Assembly (NCBI RefSeq): GCF_022489065.1
Contig: NZ_JAKVTW010000027.1
Location: forward strand, 1-38,735
Origin: Vreelandella neptunia
Lineage (GTDB): Bacteria; Pseudomonadota; Gammaproteobacteria; Pseudomonadales; Halomonadaceae
Direction: 5' to 3'
DNA length: 38,735 nucleotides
This document shows, piece by piece, positions 32,320-38,735 of the stretch. Below the pieces are notes generated by a model. That model did not search any database and was not told the DNA's origin. It saw nothing but the letters and a program-made list of their open reading frames with translations. A program made the translations under genes and the position numbers. Numbering within the stretch: the stretch's first letter is position 1; every line of letters begins with the position of its first letter.

Positions 32320-34494
32320 ATGGACAACCTTGAGGAATTGAGCGGCGTGATCAGTGCCGTTCGTTTCGTAGGTGAAGAGGGATTTCAGATCCTGACTGTG
32401 CGCGATGCTCAGGAACAGGAGGTAACGCTGGTGGCTGTATGCCAGCCGCTCAACGAGGGGGAGTCTGTACAGGCCCGCGGCACTTGGGGCACGCATCCTA
32501 AGTTCGGCAAGCAGTTCAAAGCCGATCGGCTCATCACGCAAATACCTCAGGAGTCCAAAGCGCTGGGTGCATACCTTGCGAGTGGCAAGGTGGCCGGCAT
32601 TGGCCCCAAGTTCGCTGCGAGGTTGGTCGCCCATTTCGGTGATGGGCTGCGCGACGTACTCGGTGACGAAAAGGCCTTACGGGCTGTGTCAGGCATCGGT
32701 AAGAAGAAGGCAGTGGGGATAGCGGCGAGCTGGAATGAGTACCAAGAAGCGCGTGATGCATTGATCTTCCTGCAGGGGCATGGTCTGGGCGCTTCACGTG
32801 CAATGTCGGTCTTTCGCCAGTTGGGCCAGGAGACCATTGTGAAAGTATCCGCCAACCCCTACCGCACCTTATTGAAGACTCGAGGTATAGGGTTGCGTAT
32901 AGCCGATGCTATGGCTCAATCTCTTGGCTTCGAGTTGACCCACCGCGATCGACTCATTGCGGGGCTTCGCCATGTCGTTGATGCACGATCAGCCTCGGGG
33001 CATACCCTGGCAACCTCGGATGAATTGGCCTCGGAAGGCGCGCAGCTCCTCGGGGTCGACGTGGCACGCATGGCCTCGGTTGTTCAACTGCTGCTGGCGC
33101 ATGAAAAACTTATAAGTGTTGAGGGCGGGCTAGTTGGCCTGCCTTCGCTGGTGGAAGCCGAGAGAACCATCGCCACCGCGTTGCTAGCGCGTGCGGTGCA
33201 TTGGAATGGCTGCAACCAAGTGCGTGTTAATGGTGAGCTGTCGGATGGCCGGGTGCTCAGTGATGAGCAGCGCCAAGCATTGGAGACCTGCCTTGCGTAT
33301 GGGGTGGCTGTGCTTACGGGTGGGCCGGGGGTGGGGAAAACCACCGTGACTGAGGTGCTGGCGCAGACACTGGACGATGCTGGCCTTGAGCTGGCGCTGT
33401 GTGCGCCAACTGGCCGCGCCTCTCGGCGAATGTCGGAGGCAACCGGGAGGCCGGCGTCTACTATTCATCGTCTCCTAGGCGCTGGCGCCAGCGGCTTTGA
33501 GTTTAATGCTAGCAACCCGATCGAAGCGGATGTAGTGATCATTGATGAAGCATCGATGGTCGATGTGCCGTTGTTTCTGGCTCTGGTGGTGGCGCTGCCT
33601 GACCACTGCCGACTGTTCATCATCGGTGATCAGGATCAATTGGCCTCGGTTGGGCCGGGAAACATTCTTCGCGATGTGATCGCTTCGGGTGCTATCCCAG
33701 TGGCACGTCTTCAACAGATCCGGCGACAGGGGCCAGGCTCGCAAATTACTGTCCAGGCGCACGCCGTCAACCAGGGCAATACTCCTCAATCGGTGCCAGA
33801 TAGCGACTTTGAGATTGTCGAAGTGCCGGAAGGCGGTGACCCCGAGCTGGTGTGTCGTGTGGCATTGCGGGTGGCCACTGAAGACATGCTGGCGCGTGGC
33901 TTCGATCCTCTTTATGAGGTGCAGGTGTTGACACCCATGCACGGTGGTCCGGTCGGAACCCGTGCTCTCAATGAAGCGTTTCGAAGCTATCACGTCCCGG
34001 GCGATCGGGGCTCGGTGACGATCCATGGGCGCCAATGGGCGCCAGGAGACAAGATCGTGCAGACCGAGAATGACTACAACCGTGATGTCTTTAATGGTGA
34101 TCTCGGCTATGTAGTGTCGGCAGACGCTGAAGACAAAACCGTGCTGGCGCGGTTTGAGGATAGAGAAGTGCTGTTCACCAGTGACGCGCTCGGCAAGCTG
34201 CAACTGGCCTATGCAATGACCGGCCACAAGGCGCAAGGGTCCGAATTCCCGGCCGTGGTTATTCCTCTAGTGCGATCGCACTGGCACATGCTTGAGCGAC
34301 AGTGGCTTTATACAAGCCTCACTCGTGGAAAGCGCCGTGTCGTACTGGTTGGCCACCCTTCTGCTATCAAGCGAGCCGTCTACCATGTCACCGGCCAGCG
34401 CCGGCTCACCTCACTACCGCTTTGGTTGCGCCAGCCAGCCCTATCAGTATCACCAACCCATAAAGGAGAGAGCTATGGCCAAACGAGCGCTTGA
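32320..34494 (+). CDS. RecD2-like SF1 DNA helicase
   Basis: A 724-residue helicase of the RecD2 type, which unwinds DNA 5' to 3'. An N-terminal OB-like region (GVISAVRFVGEEGFQILTV, EGESVQARGTWGTHPKFGKQF) leads to helix-hairpin-helix repeats (GKVAGIGPKFAARLV, VSGIGKKKAVGIA), then the motor: Walker A GGPGVGKTT at about 333-341, motif Ia APTGRASRRMSEATG, motif II VIIDEASMVD, and motif III GDQDQLASVGPG. SH3-like and C-terminal motifs (YAMTGHKAQGSEFPAVV; YTSLTRGKRRVVLVG) follow. The start at ATG 32320 is chosen for the GAGGG about 7 nt upstream and its fit to the family start. It lies directly after a terminator-bearing leader. It probably serves replication or recombination of the element. Confidence 0.9.
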   Translation: MDNLEELSGVISAVRFVGEEGFQILTVRDAQEQEVTLVAVCQPLNEGESVQARGTWGTHPKFGKQFKADRLITQIPQESKALGAYLASGKVAGIGPKFAARLVAHFGDGLRDVLGDEKALRAVSGIGKKKAVGIAASWNEYQEARDALIFLQGHGLGASRAMSVFRQLGQETIVKVSANPYRTLLKTRGIGLRIADAMAQSLGFELTHRDRLIAGLRHVVDARSASGHTLATSDELASEGAQLLGVDVARMASVVQLLLAHEKLISVEGGLVGLPSLVEAERTIATALLARAVHWNGCNQVRVNGELSDGRVLSDEQRQALETCLAYGVAVLTGGPGVGKTTVTEVLAQTLDDAGLELALCAPTGRASRRMSEATGRPASTIHRLLGAGASGFEFNASNPIEADVVIIDEASMVDVPLFLALVVALPDHCRLFIIGDQDQLASVGPGNILRDVIASGAIPVARLQQIRRQGPGSQITVQAHAVNQGNTPQSVPDSDFEIVEVPEGGDPELVCRVALRVATEDMLARGFDPLYEVQVLTPMHGGPVGTRALNEAFRSYHVPGDRGSVTIHGRQWAPGDKIVQTENDYNRDVFNGDLGYVVSADAEDKTVLARFEDREVLFTSDALGKLQLAYAMTGHKAQGSEFPAVVIPLVRSHWHMLERQWLYTSLTRGKRRVVLVGHPSAIKRAVYHVTGQRRLTSLPLWLRQPALSVSPTHKGESYGQTSA

Positions 34495-34525
34495 AGTCGC
34501 ACAGCAGAAGAGACGTGTCCCCTAG
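34475..34525 (+). CDS. 16-codon mini-ORF after recD2
   Basis: ATG 34475 has an ideal ribosome binding site (AAAGGAGAG) and encodes MAKRALEVAQQKRRVP before a TAG. It overlaps the recD2 3' end by 20 nt. It may be a real small peptide, a remnant of a truncated gene, or a translated leader coupling recD2 to the next gene. Confidence 0.35.
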   Translation: MAKRALEVAQQKRRVP

Positions 34526-34620
34526 GATCGCGGCGAGCCAAATACCGCCTGCAATCAAGGCTGGCTAAACCGCAACTCCCAACCCGGGAACGCAGAGGCG
34601 ACTTTAACCGGAGGTGTGGC

Positions 34621-34890
34621 ATGAGCAGCTTCATCGCCATTCTCTGGGTCGGCGCTCTCGCGTATGCCGTCTTCCTCGCTGTGTTGCTCATTCTCGGACG
34701 GGGCAATCTCAAAGATCGTCGCTTTCTAATTCACTGGATGGTCGCTTGGTCGGCGCTGCTGGCGCTGACGATCGGTATACGAATGGCTGCGACGGAGCCT
34801 GACCAGCCGCCTCCCTCTGCGCCGCAGTTGGGAACGCCGATGGCCGTGGTCACCTCGGCAGGCGGTGAATCCGAACCGGAGACGGACTAG
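34621..34890 (+). CDS. Small membrane protein, unknown
   Basis: An 89-residue protein with two hydrophobic segments, about 4-26 (FIAILWVGALAYAVFLAVLLILG) and 38-55 (HWMVAWSALLALTIGIRMA), and a Pro-rich polar tail (PDQPPPSAPQLG). GGAGG lies about 6 nt before the ATG. It is part of the plus-strand series after recD2 and next to another membrane protein. No family is recognised. Confidence 0.7.
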   Translation: MSSFIAILWVGALAYAVFLAVLLILGRGNLKDRRFLIHWMVAWSALLALTIGIRMAATEPDQPPPSAPQLGTPMAVVTSAGGESEPETD

Positions 34891-34970
34891 AAAAGCTGTA
34901 TACCCCTGCCCTCTTGGTGAGGGGGCTAGGGAGAGTCGGCAGTGTGTGAGCTTTGTGGAGAGTCAACATA

Positions 34971-35993
34971 ATGGGCAATCAGTCACCGACAACACGCTTC
35001 ATTGAGATGGTGCCACCTTTGCTGGTGCTTGCCGGCGCGATCGCGCTGCTGCAGGTGCATGCGATTCAGTTTTGGACGGAGTTTGTAGGTCCAATGGGCT
35101 GGGCCTGGGCTGTTCTCCTAGAAGTCGTTGCATTGTGGCTCTGGTATCAGCGCCAGCTGGCGCGGCGAATGCTGGCCATGGTCGCCAGCGTGCTTACGCT
35201 TACCGGCCCCATTTATATGGTTTGTGAGCCTCTGGTAGAGGAATGGCTGTCGGCATCTCACGTCGACGCTGGCCGGGAGCTGCAGCTCGAGCGGCTGGCC
35301 CTAGAGGCCTCGCGTCTTGAGGAAAGCATCGATACTTTCTGGGCAAATAGTGAGGCCCGGGCGGGCTGGCTCGAACCCATACAGGTAGCACAGGCTCGTC
35401 TCGCCGAGGTCGACAACCAATTGGCAACTCTCGTGGCGGCGCCCCCTGCCGAGTGCTCGACCTGGCGCCAGCAGGCCTTGATCGGGATGCAAGCGGTGGC
35501 GCTGCTGATCTTCCAGCTGGCCGCGGTGCTCGCTATCACATCTCTATCCAAACTGCGTGAACAAGCAATCGCCGAGGGTGTCACCCCGCGCCCTACCTCC
35601 TCTTGTGACAGGTTGCACGAGGAACCGCCCGAAATTGGGCAGAACTTGGTTGTAGCGGGTGCGCTACACACCGAGGCCGGTACATGCAACCTCGAACCGG
35701 AGCTGGGTGTGCCCAGTATGAGTGAAGCGAATAATGACAGTGAGCTGGGAAAGGGAGGGTTCGCGTATGCCGATATTGTCGTACTTCGTGATGCCCTGGA
35801 GCAGCTGCTCGAGGACCGAGAAATGACACAGGCAGCGTTTTGTCGTGAACACGATTTCTCGCCAAGGGATCTTTCGCTGCTGCGCCGACACGAGGCGCGC
35901 TGTGCAGCGGGAGAGCGGACGATCTCTATCACAGCCTTAGATCGGCTGGCCGAGCTTCTTCGGCGCCAGACAGCCAGCTGTGCTGCAACGTAG
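34971..35993 (+). CDS. Membrane-anchored protein with coiled coil and C-terminal HTH-like domain
   Basis: A 340-residue protein. Hydrophobic segments lie at about 15-35, 44-59 and 66-84, then a charged helical/coiled-coil segment (about 100-150, ELQLERLALEASRLEESI), another hydrophobic segment at about 169-192 (ALIGMQAVALLIFQLAAVLAIT), a disordered linker (about 200-262), and a C-terminal domain (about 266-331) whose EMTQAAFCREHDFSPRDLSLLRRH resembles a Cro/C1-type helix-turn-helix. A membrane-bound regulator is one reading; a protein-interaction helix bundle is another. ATG 34971 has GGAG about 10 nt upstream; an upstream TTG at 34953 is rejected. It lies in a run of plus-strand genes of unknown function. 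Confidence 0.68.
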   Translation: MGNQSPTTRFIEMVPPLLVLAGAIALLQVHAIQFWTEFVGPMGWAWAVLLEVVALWLWYQRQLARRMLAMVASVLTLTGPIYMVCEPLVEEWLSASHVDAGRELQLERLALEASRLEESIDTFWANSEARAGWLEPIQVAQARLAEVDNQLATLVAAPPAECSTWRQQALIGMQAVALLIFQLAAVLAITSLSKLREQAIAEGVTPRPTSSCDRLHEEPPEIGQNLVVAGALHTEAGTCNLEPELGVPSMSEANNDSELGKGGFAYADIVVLRDALEQLLEDREMTQAAFCREHDFSPRDLSLLRRHEARCAAGERTISITALDRLAELLRRQTASCAAT

Positions 35994-36002
35994 GGGGTAA
36001 AC

Positions 36003-36284
36003 ATGGGCTCTGCACTCCAGGAAACGAACAAGCAGGATTTGCTCGCAGGCAACGCGCTTGTGAGTGAGCTTCATGATTACCTGCGTCATCGTGCCGTTAT
36101 TGAGCAGGATCTGCGGCGTGTTGGCATCACTGATACCACCCCTCTTGAATTGGCCGATCGCATCATTGCCGATGCGATGCACTCAGCCTATGCCTGCATG
36201 CTCAGCGCCCACAAGCTGACTCATGCCGGTATTGCCAAGGGGAGCGAACACAATCACAGGAGACAAAGCGATGGCGAAACCTAG
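36003..36284 (+). CDS. Hypothetical helical protein
   Basis: A 93-residue, mostly helical protein (LAGNALVSELHDYLRHRAVIEQDLRRVGI; ADRIIADAMHSAYACMLSAHKLTHAGI) without signal peptide or membrane segment. GGGGG lies about 5 nt before the ATG, 9 nt after the preceding stop. Its 3' end overlaps the next gene by 14 nt. Function unknown. Confidence 0.65.
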   Translation: MGSALQETNKQDLLAGNALVSELHDYLRHRAVIEQDLRRVGITDTTPLELADRIIADAMHSAYACMLSAHKLTHAGIAKGSEHNHRRQSDGET

Positions 36285-36675
36285 TCATTGCAAGGGCGAG
36301 CTGGTAGCACTCTCTAGCGGTGGGGCGACCCATTACCAGTGCAGCGGGCTATATCGAGCACTTGTTGACTTCAACCTGGGCGAGCTTGCCGAACAGTATT
36401 GCCTGCAGGCCCCTTATCGCGAAGCGACACTAGATAGTCTCAATAAGGGCATCGTAACCATTGACGACATTAATGCGATGGAGGCTTCCGGTGCCTATGC
36501 GCATCGGGACATCTCGGATCTAGGCTTTGGCCAATACTTGATTCATCGCGGCTATTTACAACTTGTGATGATCAATGAAGTTCACTGTGGTGCCGGCTTT
36601 TCTCCCGACCTTGTGCGGGAATCAGCCAATGCTCGTGCACAGACGCTGAGCCAGCTTTCGGGTGGCCATGCATGA
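36271..36675 (+). CDS. Hypothetical protein
   Basis: A 134-residue soluble protein. AGGAGA lies about 7 nt before ATG 36271, which decides the start over an upstream frame start at 36223. A central helical part (LVDFNLGELAEQYCLQAPYREATLDSLNKGIVTIDDINAMEASG) and the C-terminal DLVRESANARAQTLSQLSGG are helix-rich. It overlaps both neighbours by a few bases, so it is part of a coupled operon. No family is recognised. Confidence 0.68.
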   Translation: MAKPSHCKGELVALSSGGATHYQCSGLYRALVDFNLGELAEQYCLQAPYREATLDSLNKGIVTIDDINAMEASGAYAHRDISDLGFGQYLIHRGYLQLVMINEVHCGAGFSPDLVRESANARAQTLSQLSGGHA

Positions 36676-37163
36676 ATGCCATCGCCCCGCCCCCCATTCA
36701 CTTTGATATGCCAGATAGCACCATGACCGAGCGAGCCTCATGCCCAGTCTGTGCCTGTCAGGACAGTCCATACTATCTGAAAAGAAACACCGACTGGTTT
36801 CATGCGCACTGGCTGGTGTGCCAGCGGTGTGGTTACCAGACCACCACACATTCTTCCTACGAAGCGGCCGAACGTGACTGGGACAAGGCTTCACTCGGTC
36901 GACAAGCAGAAGAGGCAGGGCTGCTTGTACCGGCCATTCAGGTCTTTTCGATGCGTGACCTGGAGCTGTTGGAGTCGCTTCAGAAGGAGGCCTCAGAGGG
37001 TGATTGTGCGCGTACCTATCTTGTCTCCCGTGACTCACTGGTGCGCTGGAAAGAGATCGCCCGCCTGGGTCGTGACGAAGTAGATGAAACGCTGCAACCA
37101 GCGGTCGCGTCTGTCGAGCGGGAAATAGCTGACTTACTTCAGGCTCAGTGTGACGAGGACTGA
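36672..37163 (+). CDS. Lar-like zinc-ribbon protein (restriction alleviation family resemblance)
   Basis: A 163-residue protein. The N-terminal zinc ribbon C24-x2-C27 and C50-x2-C53 (SCPVC, VCQRCGYQT) is followed by SSYEAAERDWDKA, the pattern of Lar-type proteins (CPxC...CxxCG...T...AI..WN). In Rac prophage, Lar modifies type I restriction-modification activity to favour methylation. The C-terminal about 95 residues are helical and not part of the classic short Lar family. The ATG overlaps the previous stop by 4 nt. An anti-restriction role is plausible next to the methyltransferase at 5341, but rests on this zinc ribbon alone. Confidence 0.65.
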   Translation: MNAIAPPPIHFDMPDSTMTERASCPVCACQDSPYYLKRNTDWFHAHWLVCQRCGYQTTTHSSYEAAERDWDKASLGRQAEEAGLLVPAIQVFSMRDLELLESLQKEASEGDCARTYLVSRDSLVRWKEIARLGRDEVDETLQPAVASVEREIADLLQAQCDED

Positions 37164-37292
37164 TGTCACCGCGCTGTTGCAAGGAGTGACCAATGCATAT
37201 TCATTTGCGGGTTCGAAAATAGGCTACCTAGCGAGGCATGTAAGCCTTCAAGGGTGCTACCTACCCGCACCGGCGCAGGCCTCAAGTCGGAG

Positions 37293-37646
37293 CTAGTTTG
37301 TTTGAGTACCGGTAGGAACTGGCAGACCTTTACCGGCCATACAGTTACGCCATGCTGACCCTGCAGACGAACCATCAAGATATGTTGACTCAGCAACTGG
37401 GATTAGTTGAATAATAGAATGCTGTGAAGTAGCGATATCATACTGACTGATATCGATTTCATCGAAAGGAACAGATTTTAGGGTGATTATTCCACCATTT
37501 TGCTCACGCAAAGGCTGTGAAGTTATGACAACTTCATTAGAGCATTCTTGTGCCCCATCAAAGAACTCGCCCAATGTTGGTGAGTCTGCATAAGTGTTCG
37601 CTGATACTAACAAGCTGAATAGGGCTATAAGTCCGATTTTATGCAT
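37293..37646 (-). CDS. Small exported protein, unknown
   Basis: A 117-residue protein with a clear signal peptide (MHKIGLIALFSLLVSANTYA, cleavage near 20). The mature part is beta-rich with two Cys (QECSN and RNCMA) that could form a disulfide. It is AT-richer than the neighbours and stands alone on the minus strand between the Lar-like gene and IS debris, suggesting separate acquisition. No family is recognised. Confidence 0.6.
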   Translation of the reverse strand: MHKIGLIALFSLLVSANTYADSPTLGEFFDGAQECSNEVVITSQPLREQNGGIITLKSVPFDEIDISQYDIATSQHSIIQLIPVAESTYLDGSSAGSAWRNCMAGKGLPVPTGTQTN

Positions 37647-37785
37647 TCAAAGACCGTTACTGTATGTCAGAACTAATGTATTACGGCTGAATATCAGGAA
37701 ACTTTAATACTATTCTCTTCGCCACGCCCATGCGGTATGACGCTATGCATAGACAAAACAACGCATAAGTGAGGCTACTACAAAT

Positions 37786-38285
37786 GAATCACCCGGGTTT
37801 CGTAGACACCTCCAGGCCTTATACCTAAGTCATCTAGGAGGAACCATGAGCCATCCCCGTTGAACTGAAGAATTTAAAATCGAAGCCGTCAATCAAGTGG
37901 TAGAGTGCGGCCATCGTTTTGCCGAGGTCGATGAGCATTTAGAAGTGTCAGGCCACAGCTTGTACTATTTGATCAAGCGTTACGATAAGCCGGTAGATCA
38001 GCGGCAAGAAGATGATTAGCTCCAAGCTTAGAACCGTTGTAAGAAGGCTGAATCCAATCGTGTATCAGAAGAGCGAGTATATAATATAAAAGGCTACCGT
38101 CGGCATGACGCTCAGAACTTCTCCATAGAGTCCCACGGGGGGCACGCGTTTATTCAAAAGCATACGAGACAATATCCGATATGGCGCTTGTGCCGCATGA
38201 GAGCCGTTCACCCTAGCGGCTCATACCCCAGACTGGCTATCGAGGACGTCCTAGCGAACGCACTCGGGCAGAGAGGTAGGAGCAG
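37786..38285 (+). pseudogene. Decayed IS3-family element (orfA and orfB remnants)
   Basis: OrfA starts at ATG 37846 behind AGGAGG and reads MSHPR-stop-TEEFKIEAVNQVVECGHRFAEV..HSLYYLIKRYDKP..QRQEDD, the usual IS3 OrfA HTH. It is broken by in-frame stops at 37861-37863, 38017-38019 and 38029-38031; the leucine-zipper part (LQA..NR..AE..RVSEER) remains recognisable to about 38095. An OrfB start follows in another frame (38146 onward: AFIQKHTRQYPIWRLCRMRAVHPSGSY), then degenerates. The sequence near 37786 (AATCACCCGGGTTTCGTAGAC) resembles an IS end. It is inactive. Confidence 0.75.
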
Positions 38286-38388
38286 GCTCGAATGTAACCA
38301 GCATAGCGGTGCCGAGGTTGATCGCTAGGTTCATGGAATGCCTTAAAGCCTGGGTTCATAGAATAAGCGCAGCACTTTGGACCACAAG

Positions 38389-38432
38389 GTAGAGGCAGGA
38401 GGGTCAGCGCCGGTACCCTCTCTGCCTTACCT
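38389..38432. repeat. Imperfect inverted repeat upstream of the IS30-type transposase
   Basis: GGTAGAGGCAGGAGGGT is mirrored, with small bulges, by ACCCTCTCTGCC and CCTACC. It lies about 20 nt before the transposase start and may belong to the left end of the IS or shield it from outside transcription. Confidence 0.45.
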
Positions 38433-38450
38433 ACCAAAGTGAAGCAGAGC

Positions 38451-38735
38451 ATGGGATACCGACAACTGACCCAGATCCAACGATACCAAATTTTTGCCTA
38501 TCTTGAGACCGGCATTAGCCAGCGACAGATAGCTAAGGCGATTGGTGTCCATAGCAGTACCATTAGTCGCGAGATAAAGCGCAACGGTCTGACCAGTGGT
38601 TATGCGCCTGAACAGGCTCAATCAGCAAGTGATCAGCGTCGACGCACTGCCTGGAAAGTGACGAAGCGGCTGCCCAGCCTGATTCGCTGGGTCACTGACC
38701 AATTGATGGACGAATGGAGCCCTCAGCAAATCAGC
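38451..38735 (+). CDS. IS30-family transposase, 5' part cut by the window end
   Basis: Starts at ATG 38451 and stays open to the window end (95 codons), so the gene is partial only because the window stops. It begins MGYRQLTQIQRYQIFAYLETG and carries the IS30 helix-turn-helix SQRQIAKAIGVHSSTISREIKRNG, then YAPEQAQSASDQRR and WSPQQIS, all typical of IS30 N-termini. The DDE catalytic domain lies outside the window. An active copy cannot be excluded. Confidence 0.88.
   Translation, partial: MGYRQLTQIQRYQIFAYLETGISQRQIAKAIGVHSSTISREIKRNGLTSGYAPEQAQSASDQRRRTAWKVTKRLPSLIRWVTDQLMDEWSPQQIS

Noticed and set aside
32173..32634. 153-codon minus-strand frame covering the recD2 leader and start
   Set aside because: Overlaps the structured leader, terminator and the N-terminal OB-like region of recD2 on the other strand; composition is shadow-like.
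33475..34236. 253-codon minus-strand frame
   Set aside because: Fully antisense to the motor domain of recD2, whose motifs are intact; its His/Arg-rich translation looks like a shadow.
35258..36052. 264-codon minus-strand frame
   Set aside because: Ser/Arg/Ala-rich shadow of the membrane-HTH gene; no motif or ribosome binding site.
36622..37182. 186-codon minus-strand frame
   Set aside because: Antisense to the Lar-like gene, whose zinc ribbon is clear.
1..38735. tRNA or rRNA genes and att sites
   Set aside because: None seen on either strand; no integrase gene or tRNA-end duplication was recognised, so plasmid versus ICE stays open.

Overview
The window is accessory DNA of a gammaproteobacterium, most likely a large conjugative plasmid or an integrative conjugative element. 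The organism cannot be fixed from the sequence. Protein character and the gene set suggest a marine or halophilic (Halomonas-like) host, but this is inference. There are no rRNA, tRNA or chromosomal housekeeping genes. Recognisable content is conjugation (F-type T4SS), plasmid DNA metabolism, anti-restriction or defence, and insertion sequence debris.

Layout. (1) 1-4.1 kb, minus strand: two small membrane-associated unknowns and an 870-residue RloC/PrrC-like ATPase with a putative HEPN anticodon-nuclease tail. (2) 4.6-9.2 kb, plus strand: a hypothetical gene, an orphan C5 cytosine methyltransferase, a zinc-finger/TOPRIM primase-like protein and an ERF single-strand annealing protein. Each of these four is a separate unit, preceded by the same roughly 50-nt structured leader that runs into the Shine-Dalgarno sequence; most have their own terminator. 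Three decayed, phased copies of a related unit lie at 5079-5245. (3) 9.3-15.4 kb, plus strand: a translationally coupled cluster ydjM-like/traF/traH/traG, closed by a 122-bp segment present as an exact tandem duplication that doubles the terminator. (4) 15.6-25.8 kb, minus strand: a second tra operon, transcribed toward the first: sigma-region-4-like regulator, traW, traU, trbC, traN in two pieces, a PKD-like exported protein, another exported protein, traD, and two small membrane proteins. (5) 25.75-27.4 kb: regulators. The plus-strand regulator and the sigma-like gene share one CATG as divergent start codons. (6) 27.4-28.8 kb: mostly non-coding, with two about 97-bp diverged repeats and an 80-bp tandem repeat (4.3 copies). 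(7) 28.8-31.9 kb, minus strand: a Cys-cluster hypothetical and topoisomerase III. (8) 32.0-32.3 kb: a long leader or sRNA with a good promoter, a 14-bp perfect stem and an intrinsic terminator placed 18 nt before the recD2-like helicase start. (9) 32.3-37.2 kb, plus strand: recD2, a tiny ORF, a membrane protein, a membrane-anchored HTH-like protein, two unknowns and a Lar-like zinc-ribbon protein. (10) 37.3-38.7 kb: a small exported protein, a decayed IS3-family element and the 5' part of an IS30-family transposase cut by the window end.

How the parts fit. TraW/U/TrbC/N/F/H/G/D are the F-type-specific pilus-assembly, mating-pair and coupling functions. The relaxase, pilin and core channel genes (TraA/L/E/K/B/V/C, TraI) are absent here and should lie outside the window. 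Topoisomerase III, RecD2, the TOPRIM protein and ERF would process incoming or replicating DNA. The orphan methyltransferase and Lar-like protein fit protection from host restriction, and the RloC-like ATPase fits anti-phage or anti-competitor defence. The most unusual features are the shared structured leader on four early genes, the terminator-containing leader of recD2, the head-to-head CATG start codons, and the 80-bp repeat array whose units each contain a short start-to-stop reading frame.
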